Shown here: piece by piece, positions 34,193-44,998 of the stretch
Layout: every line of letters starts with the position of its first letter
Position numbering within the stretch: the first letter of the stretch is position 1
DNA from: Rhizophlyctis rosea
Lineage: Eukaryota; Chytridiomycota; Chytridiomycetes; Rhizophlyctidales; Rhizophlyctidaceae
Direction: 5' to 3'
Assembly: GCA_027596075.1 (NCBI GenBank)
Contig: JADGJC010000050.1
Span: 1-64,000 of the forward strand
DNA length: 64,000 nt
Position numbers and translations under genes: made by a program
The notes under the pieces: generated by a model
Databases searched by the model: none
Told to the model about the DNA's origin: nothing
Seen by the model: the letters and a program-made list of their open reading frames with translations, nothing else

Positions 34193-35220
34193 GGTGATGA
34201 ATAGAAGATGACAGCAAATTTCGCTGGGGAACAAAGGTGAATGGAGCGCTTCTTATGCTTTTGTGTTGGAACTTGCGCGTCTGCGGGCGGGTTTAGTGAG
34301 CAGGGAGGTGTGGCTCTGCTGGGCAAAAGTTCAAAGCTTAAATCTAAATTTAGGTAGATTACATTAGCGCCGGTGGCGCGTCTATCCCAAAAAGGCAATC
34401 AATAAGCTTTGCCGATCGCGTGGGGCATCCCACGCGGCGCAGTCACCAGCGCGCGCAGGCAGCGCAGTGGGCTGTCACACTGAGTTTCAACCCACATTAG
34501 GTACCTCCTCTCGTAACGTTATTGTTGCTGCAGTTACAAGTGCAGCTTTCATGACTCGATGGCAACCACACTCACAAAAGCCCTTTAGCTATCACATATT
34601 TACACTTCCAAAAATCAACGGTTTGCATTGACTACTTTGACTATTAGAAGATGATAGCGATGAAACGGCCCAACTTAGCACATTCCATAATAGTAAACCG
34701 ACATTCCAACCCAGTCAACGTACTACCACTACCAGATCCTGTAGGAAAAAATGGCTACGTGAGCATGCGTCCTCGCGGCACCACAAGCACATGCATTGCA
34801 AAATTGTCGAGGAGAATTACACTCGGATCAATGAATGTCCTAACAGAAATGACGAAGGTACGCTTAACAACAATGGAATCCATATGATTCAATCGGATGG
34901 CTAATAGGTGCACGCGCAGTGGTGTAAGTGAGTCGGTTGTATGAGTGCAATCAAGCCGAAGAATCCACCAAGTGTTACCCATTATGTAAACCTGGCGGGA
35001 ATGGAATGATGATGAGGGACATCCAACTCTGGTCGTTGACCGAGACAAGAACTTAGCACTCAATCATAGATACATATTGCTTTATTATGTAGTTACGAAA
35101 GGAGGTCGACCAGAGTGGAATATGTCACCACCCACGGATGATTACCAGTACCAAAAACCAGTGGGCTGGCCAGATTAATCATAGGGTACTTGATGATGGC
35201 GCGATCTGAGCAACGCGCAG
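34193..35220. other. Long noncoding-looking region upstream of GH26
   Basis: About 1 kb with no supported gene. It contains the GH26 promoter, the 42-bp GH26 fragment at 34683-34724, and several weak open frames. The right end abuts the first copy of a 26-bp direct repeat. Confidence 0.5.
34683..34724 (-). pseudogene. 42-bp fragment of the GH26-like gene
   Basis: These 42 bases match 33231-33272, inside exon 4 of the GH26-like gene, with one mismatch. On the minus strand they read VDWVGMS, then V for I, then YYYG, in an otherwise unrelated context. The orientation is the same as the source gene. It looks like a relic of a duplicated GH26 paralogue or a short templated insertion. Confidence 0.8.
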
Positions 35221-35246
35221 CATGTAACCCATATGTAGTAATACAA
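35221..35246. repeat. 26-bp direct repeat, copy 1
   Basis: The sequence catgtaacccatatgtagtaatacaa starts here, just beyond the stop codon of the F-box gene (minus strand); it is identical to copy 2 at 35630-35655, 409 bp away. Confidence 0.9.
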
Positions 35247-35247
35247 T

Positions 35248-37073
35248 TTAACACTCAAACATCTCATCATCTGATTCCTCCTCAAACTCTACCTCCCATG
35301 TTGTCCTCCCTTGGGCCCACGCATCCAACAAACCGGTAGGAGACGAAGGTGATGATGAAGGTACGGGAAGGTGTGAGGATCCAACAATCGTTGAAGTGGG
35401 TAAAGGCTGCGAAGTTGATGGAGAACTGGCTAGTGGGGCTTTTGAAGGTACATCACCATGATGGGGAACTCTTCCAAAACGGAGCAGTCGCTGCCACATC
35501 TGACCGCGTGAGGTACTGCGAGTATGCAGAACTTGCCCCGTTTCAATGAGAACAACGATCCGGGAGAATCTGCGTTGAAGATGCGTTAGGTACTGTTGGG
35601 CAGCAAAAGGAAACATCTCCGGCGCCCATCATGTAACCCATATGTAGTAATACAACCTACCCCATGGCACAGTGTACCAAGAAAACTTCTTTGCTACCGT
35701 AAACCTTCGGTGGGATCACATTGGAAACTTCTTCCAAGGGAGACAGCCACGGTGCAATATCTTCGGTGTCATCATCCATAACATGAAATCTGAAGTCAGC
35801 GGTTTAGTTGGATCAGATACACAAGAGTTCCGCCAAAAATGAAGACTCACTTGGAGTTGCAAAACACGTAGCGACGTGCTAACACAAATCGATCCCGGTC
35901 ATAATGCAGTTGAGCAGCTACATTTGGCTGGACGTCAGTATCATCTGTTTATCTAAATTGAGAAGCGGCTCACCTATTGCATGCGGGAAGTTTGCCAAAA
36001 GCGTTTGCTCCTTCCGCAAGAGCTTGTGGAGGAAGCGCTCTTCTGCATCTTCATCACAATGATCATTGCCGACTTTGAGAGATCCATCCTCTGTGCACTC
36101 CAACAATCTCCTGTATCCACCGTCAACCATCCCTTCCAATTGTGAATCAACTACCTCCATCGTCTCCGTAAAACACAGATAGCTGCTCCTGTGGTTGCGG
36201 GTGCTATGGGAGTCTACATCGACTTTTACAATGCAAGGGTGGGCGGTCTCTCGCACACTTTGCACAATCGGCACAGTGTGAGCAGTGTCGACTTCCAAGG
36301 CAATATACAACTGCGAGATTAAGAAACGCTTGGCGAGGTCATACTCCCGTAAAGAATCAGCGCAAGCATATATCGCAGGTTTTAGGTGGCAGAAGGGTGT
36401 CTTGTCAGACGTGTTGCGGTGCAGAGGTAAGGCGGGCAAAGACAACGGGACATTGGAGCAATCAGCAAACGTCTCTGACTCAAAAACATCGAACATGGTG
36501 ATTGGGTAGAAGTCTTTAGGTCGTCGGGCATTGAGTTCCAAATTATACAGCAACGAGTTGCAAGCATTTCGGATGTTACTCGCGGCTTGCGATTTACGGA
36601 TCGCGTAATATTGTCGCCATGTGAAAGGAGCTGATGTGAATGAACTTCACGTTTCATGATGAGTTGGCGAATATCAACTCTTGATTCAAAGGCGAACTTT
36701 GCCTGACCAACCTTGTGGGGTAGGTCAGACAACTATTTGCCGATTCCACCAAAATCGCTTGGAAACGAGCAGTGCGTTTTCCAGGCCAATCGCTGCGACC
36801 GATACCCATAAGCAATGGATTAGTGTCTCGGTCCTGCTCCAAATCCCAATATCAAATTGTCATTGAATTTGCAACATACCGCAACGCAAGCGCTCGCCAT
36901 GCTAACGCCCCTGATCGGTAAACCATACCAGTGATTATGATGCCCTCTATGAGAAGTCATTTTCCCTGCAAATACATACCAATCATAGCCCACGATTTAC
37001 AACTGCGCTCGGCCGACGACAGTGAGTCGGCGTTGAGTCTTTCAAAAATGAGGAGTAGTACGTCAAAGTCCAT
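35248..37073 (-). CDS. F-box protein, C-terminal part uncertain
   Basis: Exon 1 (36980-37073) and exon 2 (36880-36910) encode a clear F-box: MDFDVLLLIFERLNAD, then ERSCKSWAMIGALAWRALAL. F-box proteins recruit targets to SCF ubiquitin ligases. The rest is a mosaic I could only partly join. Exon 3 lies around 36712-36833 (frame unresolved). A large exon spans about 35950-36645, containing FTWRQYYAIRKSQAASNIRN. Segments near 35850-35935 and 35658-35790 include VFLVHCAMG. A terminal exon ends EEESDDEMFEC at 35248. The VFLVHCAMGFSR join, if the last intron ends at the CTAAC-containing acceptor, gives an HCx5R pattern as in dual-specificity phosphatases, but the upstream phosphatase fold is not evident. 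One junction near 35940 would need an implausibly short intron, so a sequence error is possible. Confidence 0.55.
35630..35655. repeat. 26-bp direct repeat, copy 2
   Basis: Second identical copy of the repeat at 35221-35246. It lies inside a putative intron of the F-box gene. The two copies bracket the last exon. Confidence 0.9.
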
Positions 37074-37521
37074 ATTAAAATCGACAAATGAGGGATTAGT
37101 TTGCGGATGCCTTTCAATTAGGATGATTTATGGCTATGAATTTTATGAGGTTCCCCCGGGAAGAAATGGCATGACGGGATAGACATAGGTATTTTTTATT
37201 CTTCGCGCTCTGTTTTTGAGACACCAACACGGCAGGACATTGAGAAAAGAACGCGAGGAAGTGAAGATAAGCATTGAAGCATCCCGGACAGAGATTGTGC
37301 CCTGATCGGCACCTTCGGCATGTGACACCGCCGCGTCATCACAAAACGGGGTGGCTTGGTTAAAGGGATTGACATGTGAAGATTGGGAGAGCTCCGATCT
37401 TCGGAACCTGGCTTGGCGTCTTTCTTTGGCCATTGCCGTCATCTTCTCAAACTGTGACGAATTGGCAAGACGAGATATAGCATTTGCATCTCAGCATACA
37501 AGTCTATCAGTGCAACTGGCG
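37074..37521. other. Spacer between F-box gene start and UBA2 stop
   Basis: 448 bp with no supported gene. A 100-codon minus-strand frame at 37143-37442 has no recognisable features and was rejected. Confidence 0.5.
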
Positions 37522-40067
37522 CTACTCGATAAGGATCGGACCATCGTCATCATCATCCAGGTTGATAACCTCATCTGTCTTCGCCTTTTTGCTATGACCA
37601 TTCTGAGAGGGCGACCCTTCCGTCTCATCAAGCTTCCGCTTGAGAGTATTCTCCTCCGGCTCAGGTTGAGTATTCAGACGCGCTGTCAAGGGTCTGCTTC
37701 CGATAAGTTCGAAGAAGTCTTCTTCCATTGCGTCGCTGTGATGATTTTGTAAGACGGGGGCCAGTGTTGCAGATACATATCGCAAAATTTACGTACATAT
37801 TTTCCACAAGGAAATCGACAGTCAACACCTTCTTGGGGTCATCGCAGTCTGCCGAAACCTGGATGGATGACCCATCCCGGATTTTGAGCGTCTCCAATGA
37901 CGAATCGACAAGGTCTTCCATGTCCGGATCCCACAGGATTCTGGCGAGCCCGCCGTCATTATGAAAACCACGACTGGAGTATGGTGGGTTGCGACTTACC
38001 GGCCATCAGATTCAATCTGGTCCAAGGTCAATCCAAAGCCTTGTTTTGTGCTGTCGCTGCCGTCTGTTTCCTCCTCCTGAAGCAAATCCACCAATCGTCC
38101 AAGCGTCATCGTTTTAACATTTGTCCGCAAGATGAAGTTGTTGGTCTGGCAAACCGCACATCTAGGGTTCGCACGTGGGTATGCTTCGGTGATCAAAGAA
38201 TCTGACAGGTACATCTGATCATGATGGCATGAGCATTGGTGAAATCAAACTTTGGCCATTTCTTGACTTACATTACGATCTTCCTTCTCCTTCCCGTCCA
38301 ACAGTCGTATGGCCTTGATGACAATCAATCCCGAAATGACAGCATTTGTTGTTGCGATTGCTGGAATGATGCTGCCCGCCATTTCTGTTGGTGCGCGCTT
38401 GAGTTGGTGTTCCAAATCAAGGCTACATCAAATTCACTCACGTTTTGCTTCCCATCGACTCTTCTTTTCGATGTCATAGATATGTGCCCGGAGATTTGCG
38501 GTCGCGGCTACAAAGTCCATAGCAGCATCATCATCCTTGTCAAAGGATAGCGTAAATTGCGGATCGTCTTTGTGGCCATCGGCAAAGCGCTTTCCCAGTT
38601 TGTAAATGCTATCAGGCGTTATCAGAACAGCGAAGTAGTATGAAAGCCATGGACACAAAAGCAAACCTGTCCAAAAAGACTTCCGTAGCTTCCTCGGCCG
38701 TCCACACCCGTTGCTCCCAAGACACCGTATCTCTCTCCACACTCCCGTCGCTCACGGAAAGTCCATCGACTTTCGTCACAAGTGTGTCGACGTCCATGGG
38801 AGTTGGAGGTTTCCGGAAGGTTAGCTTGTCTTTCATTCTCAATAGGTCCTCGATATCGTCCCGGAAGACCTGAACAATGTTCAATTATTCACACATATAA
38901 AGAATATGTTGACCTCCTTCCCGCTACCTTTTGCATCACCATCTTGCCAAAATCTCCCGTTCCCACAGCCGCACGCAACCTTCCAGTAGCTTCCGATTCC
39001 TTTCGCAGGTATTCCAGCTGCTCCTCTGTCGAAATATGATCAACAAGACCATCTCCCATATGCGTTTGCCAAATCTCGCTCACGATTTTCAGCCGATTCG
39101 GCATCTTCCTTCAACGCATCCTCGTCCTCTCCGAATAGTTTGCTAGGAAGCGATACACGTCAGTTTCTGTCAGTTAGCAAAATTTGTGTATGCATTCTTA
39201 CCAGAATAGATAGTTCTTCGCCCAAACAATGCAATGTATTGGAGCAGTTGGTGTACTACGAACTGTGCAACTTGCAGGCGCTGCTTCTGTTGATTTTGGT
39301 TCGCACTGAAAGCACTGGCTGATTGCCTAAACGCGGTATGAGCCTCATGAATTATCAAAAAAACCTTGTATACTATCTACCTTCTTGTGTAGTGTCACTT
39401 GTCCATGAAATCCTCTCGTCCCAGATTCAATCAGAGGAACCCCGGCTTGAAAGCATCTCTGGTTGACATAGTTACGAGCCGCTGTCAGGGTGAACAAACC
39501 GCTCAGCACAAGCATCACATGACCGCCATAGAGACACCAAGGGATATACAATACATACCCAAGTTGTCCAAAGCGCCCAGAACAACATCGAAAGATCGGA
39601 ACCAAGGGATATTGAACTGATCCTCATATATGCTGTTGTGGTGTGACTTGATGTTGACGTGCGGGTTGAAGTGCAGCGCTGACTCTCTTGCCACCTGCCC
39701 CCATGCTTCAGCATAACGCGATTGATATGAGATACAGCGCTTTATTGAAACCTACATGCGCCTTTGACTGCTTGATGTGCTTGTGTTGGAAAAGGAATTG
39801 GCGGTTCAAATTTGAAAGGTCGATTGTGTCCAGGTCGATCTACGTTGGGCTGGAAGTTAGGTATGCTGAAAGGTATCTCGAGGAGGAAGCCTCATTGCTC
39901 CTTTCCCCACGTACAACTTCAATGTTCTCAAACCCTGCAAGCACGAGGTTCTTCAAGAGTTCACAGCCGATTCCGCCGGCCCCAACCATCAAAACCCGGG
40001 AGTTTTGTATCTTTTTGAAGAGGTCGGGCCCCAGAGAGTCCACCATATGTTTATATCGACCGTCCAT
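37522..40067 (-). CDS. UBA2, SUMO-activating enzyme catalytic subunit
   Basis: Thirteen exons: 39915-40067, 39756-39839, 39559-39694, 39381-39481, 39202-39326, 39084-39142, 38928-39025, 38667-38869, 38442-38608, 38272-38384, 38000-38214, 37797-37940, 37522-37735; 603 residues. With its Aos1 partner it adenylates SUMO and forms a thioester. The adenylation fold shows [17 protein letters not shown] near residue 28 and [17 protein letters not shown]. The catalytic Cys lies in [17 protein letters not shown] near residue 177. Zinc ligands are seen as CFQC and CAVC. The ubiquitin-fold region includes TLGRLVDLL. The C-terminus carries a bipartite basic stretch (KRKLDE, KKAKTD) and VINLDDDDD, resembling a nuclear-localisation and SUMO-interaction tail. 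Exon 6/7 is split by a 58-nt intron with donor GTGAGC. Confidence 0.96.
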
Positions 40068-40391
40068 ATTTCAAAGTGGCATAACGAAGATGTGAGGGGT
40101 GGTGGAAAGTGATGGTGATGGGCAGATCAACGTGGGAACGACTGCGCAACGGGTTTCATCTGTTTACTGGGATTTGGGAGGTGAAGCATGTGTGGCTTGC
40201 AAGCCGTGGCGTCAAGTGCACCTCCCATTCAGGGTCCTATTCCCTCCTGCACAGATTGGATGCCAGCCTTGCCAGCTGCCTCAAACTCAACTGCACAATG
40301 AAATTCATTATTTACATCTGGGAGTATACACTTATTTTTGTCCCGACAAACTATGTTACAAAAATTCAAATATGGGTTGCTCAGAACCTTC
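40068..40391. promoter_or_regulatory. UBA2 upstream region
   Basis: 324 bp between the UBA2 start and the HAUS8-like stop, both on the minus strand. It should hold the UBA2 promoter. No motif stands out. Confidence 0.45.
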
Positions 40392-42288
40392 TTAGTGGCG
40401 TGGTCCTCCCGTTTGAAGGACTTGGAAAGCCAAGCTTCTTTCCCGTACTTCCTCCATTGATATTGAAGACAACAACCGAGAGCATTCCGCAAGTTCGTCC
40501 AACTCCGCGCTGGTTATTGAGCTCAACTCCTCCATTTTAGCAGTAATAATTTGGACCTGGTGCCAGTGGTCAGCAAATAATTCTTCGGGTGCTTGATCTC
40601 GGGGAAACAGTACCAAGTCTATGTCCTCTTTCTCTTTCTCCAAAAGGTTTTGGTGCACATCAGCGCATTGTTCCAGCGTGAGTTGGAGCAAATCTGAAGA
40701 GACGTTTGGTGTCAGAAAGTACAATCATGAAAACACAGGCAAGATTTGCAGAACGCACCTGGGTCTGATAATGCCGCATTTTGGATTGGCATCATCAACA
40801 TAGTTGATCGCAAGGAAGAAGCTAATCTTTCATATTCTGACTGGATCGAACCCAGCGACGAGGTTATCTGTGCAAGGCAATTTTCCTGAAGTTCGGTCAG
40901 AAAAATGGCTTTTCATTCAGCTGTCCCCTTAGCCAACCTGGATCTGCAAATTTGCCAAACTTTGGGCAACATCCTTTTCATGCTGGAAAATCAGCTGATC
41001 TCGGTGGAGTTGATCTTTATGTCGTGAGACAAATTGCCACGTATCGAAAAGCTCCCTCTATAGTGCAAGAATGAGATCGCGTTCGATACGTCGCAATTCG
41101 CACGGGATGCCCCACCTGAACCCGTCGTTCCTGCTCCTCAAACGATTGTTGCGCTTTGGCTCGCAAATATGTCCACTGCAACAATCTTGTTTGCAGAGCA
41201 TGAACCTCCTCTTCCGGCGGTACATGATGAGTACTCATTTGTGTGGATGAGATTCGTGGTAATGCGCGCTTGTTCCATTGCTCGGAAGGATTATTGGACG
41301 TGGTGACCGTTGGAGGATGGTTCGTCGGAGACGGCCCGTAGTTTCGAGGGATGTCTGATTTAGAGTCGTTCAATATTCTGTTTACAGCCATGCCTATTCC
41401 ATTTCACAGTGATGCGGATAATCCCGCCTCACCTTGCTCCCCGACATCAGCAGCGGTACCGGGCATCGCTTTGCCTATCACCGCCGTACGCGCCATATTC
41501 TGTGTTTGATCAACATCCGCTTTTGAATCCACCTGATCCAATGACGGGGAGGGTTGTGCCATTGCTCGGGAGGAAGGCCGAGTCATTGAAGAGAATGGTG
41601 TGCGTCCGGAAGTTGTGGACGTGGGCGCCCCTTGTTTCGCATTCGATAGGGCGGGTTGATTTCGTGACTCGCGCCATTCATCCAGGAGAGCTTGCCTATT
41701 TGCATTTTGCTTCACGGTAGGTGCCCCATATTTGGACGCCAAGGCTGATCGTCCAATTGCCGGTCGCGCTGGCTGCGTTACGGACTTCTGAGAGTTGGCC
41801 GTGTAGCTCCTGGCTTGTGATTCCCGGCTTGCTGCATGATGCGACGAGTTTCCGGTTGTGTTCCCGGCCATATAGCGGGATGAAACATGTCGGACTACAT
41901 GCGTATCAGATGATGTCAAATGGGACCAAGGAGGATCTACATCGTGTTTTCCCCACACACCTTTTTTTCTGCGTCTGTTTTCGTCATTCAAAGATAAAAT
42001 AGTAGATTCCGCCACCGAGTATGTTGGTGATACAGGTACTGGGCGAATACTGGTTGCGTTTCCATCACTGCCATCTGTTCCGTTACCAGAGGGGCTATTT
42101 GGTCGTTGGGACACGCTATCGTGAACTATCGGGGTTGCTACACTCTCCGTTGTCGCCAGTCGACCAGGTTCCGGCTTTTTTGGGGCATCGCCTTGCAACA
42201 CGGGTCGTCGTTCTTGTCTGTCTTTCCCAAGACCTGTCTTTGTGCGGGTAACCGGGGCTCTGCTCGCCTGTAGTGTACGCGAGGACAT
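40392..42288 (-). CDS. HAUS8-like augmin subunit
   Basis: Exons 41433-42288, 41116-41393, 40938-41057, 40759-40885 and 40392-40693; about 560 residues. The N-terminal 330 residues are basic, Ser/Thr-rich and disordered, as expected for the microtubule-binding tail of HAUS8. The motif QTRLLQWTYLRAKAQQSFEE near 375 matches the QWRF-type core of HAUS8 and plant AUG8. A long helical region follows (LFDTWQFVSRHKDQLHRDQL, and LTLEQCADVHQNLLEKEKED). Augmin recruits gamma-tubulin to spindle microtubules to nucleate branches. Intron 1 is 39 nt as drawn; an alternative acceptor at 41355 gives 78 nt and a protein 13 residues shorter. Identification rests on the QW motif and overall layout. Confidence 0.68.
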
Positions 42289-42802
42289 GCTGTGAATGTT
42301 GAGATGGGTACAGTATCTTGTACTTCACTTCGCCAAACATACCTGTTTAATGGTAGAGTTACCAATAATACGGTGTCGCATCACCCTCTCAGTGGAGGAT
42401 TCGAAAGGGGGAGCGTGGGAAGTGTGTGAGTTTGTGGCAAACTGGAAGTGGCGAGCTGGCGATGGGATGTCATGTCCGATCGAGCAAACATGATTGCTTG
42501 TGTCATGGTGAGTCGATCGTGAGATGTGGTGTCACCAGCCACCACTCCGTGGCTTTGACCTGCCCATTGCATGATTTGTTTTTGAGGTTTTTGTCCCTTT
42601 GGAAGTATCTCGGCGTGGCGCAGGAAGCTGTGTGGCGAAGTGACTATATTTCGAGGATTTCACATCTCGTCAAACATCCAAACCCTCCTTCTTCCCCAAC
42701 TTCCTTCAATTATTGCAGTCCAACACAACACAAACTAACAAGAGTCCAGTCAGCCCGCATAGCCTCCCATACAGCACTTACCCAGACTTACATATCGTCA
42801 TA
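42289..42802. promoter_or_regulatory. Divergent HAUS8-like / NMD3 promoter region
   Basis: 514 bp between divergent start codons. No supported gene; the longer plus-strand frame at 42426-42803 has no protein-like features. Confidence 0.5.
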
Positions 42803-44791
42803 ATGGAGGGCATGCAATATGACCCGGTCCGCACCGAGCAACGCATGTGAGTACTTGCGCTATTTTTAGGTCTTCGAAGTCTGTCACCCTTTGACACTAC
42901 ACTATAGTCTTTGCGCGAACTGTGGGACAGTTATCGCACCCAACGAGGCAAACTTGTGTGCAAACTGTGTGCGAGCGGAAGTAGATATCACTGAAGGCAT
43001 TCCCAAACAAGCAACTGTTCACTTTTGCCGAGGTTGCGACCGCTACCTTCAGCCGCCCGGTATCTGGGTTTCTGCCGAGCTGGAGTCAAGAGAATTGTTG
43101 GCACTGTGTTTGAAGAAACTGAAAGGGCTGCAGAAGGTTCGGTTGGTGGACGCTGGGTTTATTTGGACGGAACCACACTCAAAGCGCATCAAAGTGAAAT
43201 TGACAATTCAAAAAGAGGTAAGGGCTCGGCGAGGTTTTGGGGTGGAGCGTGTGAGATTGACTGACTCTGCGCACGTCCAGGCTTTTGCAAAGACTATTCT
43301 ACAGTCGACTTTCGTGGTTGAGTTCGTCGTTGCTGGGCAATATTGTGAGGAATGTGCAAGAGTTGATGCTCAGCTCACATGGAAGGCGGTAGTGCAAGTC
43401 AGACAGAAGGTTTGTATATGCTGTGCCATTCAAGATGCGCCATTGCTTGCTAATGGAGGGAGCTATTCAGGTTTCTCATAAGCGGACGTTCCTTTGGCTT
43501 GAACAACTGATTCTGAAGCATAATGCTCACCGCGATACAACGAACATCAAAGAATTCAAAGATGGTCTGGACTTCTTCTATTCTCAGAGGGCTCACGCCG
43601 TCAAAATGGTGGAGTTTTTGCAGGCTGTAGTACCACTCAAGTAAGACATGTTGATCTCGCATCAAAGTTTGGTCGATGACTCACATGTTTGGTCTATCTG
43701 TAGGGTTAAGACATCAGAACAGCTCATTTCACAAGATATCCACAGCGGTACGGCCAATTACAAATTCACCTACTCCGTCGAAATCGTGCCCATTTGCAAA
43801 GACGATCTGGTGTGTCTATCGACGAAACTCGCACGCCAGTTGTCCGACTCTAGCCCGCTTGTCATCTGCAACCGCATCAGTAACATGTTGCAATTCATCG
43901 ATCCCAATACTTTGAAGGGTACGTGTTCATCGTATCTTCATCAGTTGGTCCTTGGGTTGTGATTGCGATCTGACATTGTGCATCTAGTGGTTGACTTGCG
44001 GGGACCAGTATATTGGGACGCACCTTTCAGTTCGTTGTGTGAAGCTAAAGAGTTGAAGGAATTCTATATCATCGATGTTCAACTTGAGAATGTCCACACG
44101 AATAAGGTGAATGAAGTCAAAATATGGCTGCTGATGGCATTGTACTCAACATTTAGCTCCAGCATCAACTGGCGACCGTAGAGTGCGCACTCTCCTCCGA
44201 CATGTCCCGCACCTTTATCGTCCGAACCCACCTAGGTCGCATTCTAAACCCAGGCGACCACGCCCTGGGGTACGATCTCACAAACACGAATTTCAACAGT
44301 GACGCATGGGATGCCCTGAATGCTGGACGGTTGCGGAGTATGATTCCTGACGTGGTGTTGGTGAAGAAGAGTTACCCCAACGCACGGAGGAAGAACAGGG
44401 GCAGGAGCTGGAAGCTGAAGAACATGGTCAAGGAGGAGGATTTGGCGACCGTCAGGAGAGGAGCGGCGGAGAAGGTTCAACAGGATTTGGATATGGAGAG
44501 GTTCATGCAGGATCTCGAGGAGGATCCGGAGCTCAGAGGAATGATCAATCTTTACAAAGGTGGGTTTTGCGGTTTTCAACTTCGGGAACTGAAGTGGAAC
44601 AACATGGTAACCGTTTTGCATCCGCCTCAGATCCCAACGGCCGTACCGGTCCAGCACCACGGGACGAAAATGCCATGTCTGAAGATGAAGAAGAGCCAGA
44701 GGAGGACTTCCCGCAGATTGCCATGGATGAATTGTTGGACGACATGGAGCAGATGCACATTGGGGATGACGGAGACGAGGTTATGGAGTAG
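42803..44791 (+). CDS. NMD3, 60S ribosomal subunit export adaptor
   Basis: Exons 42803-42846, 42908-43217, 43281-43409, 43471-43640, 43704-43918, 43988-44106, 44157-44559, 44631-44791; 516 residues. NMD3 binds nascent 60S subunits and carries the nuclear export signal read by Crm1. The N-terminal zinc ribbons show four CxxC pairs: ILCANCG, NLCANC, HFCRGC and QYCEEC. Further family blocks are SHKRTFLWLEQLILKH, DGLDFFYSQRAHAVKMVEFL, FIVRTHLGRILNPGDHALGY and SYPNARRKNRGRSWKL. The C-terminus is acidic (MSEDEEEPEEDFPQIAMDEL) with a leucine/methionine-spaced helix, consistent with the export signal. The last intron could be 35 or 71 nt; the longer one is used here. Confidence 0.95.
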
Positions 44792-44998
44792 GATCCAGCG
44801 CTCCAGTCTAAACTTTACCCGCCCGCCCTAACTTAATTTATATCTGACCCTTGTGTAAAAATATTGTAGTTATGTGCGTTTGAAAGAATCAATACGTGTG
44901 TCCAGACACACAGTTTTTGTACAGATTTATTGAATTTGTAAAACATAATACATGTGGTGGTCATCACTGAATCAACCGAAAGCCGACGGAACAGCTCA

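Noticed and set aside
41404..41720. Plus-strand open frames around 41409 and 41721
   Set aside because: Antisense to the disordered first exon of the HAUS8-like gene.
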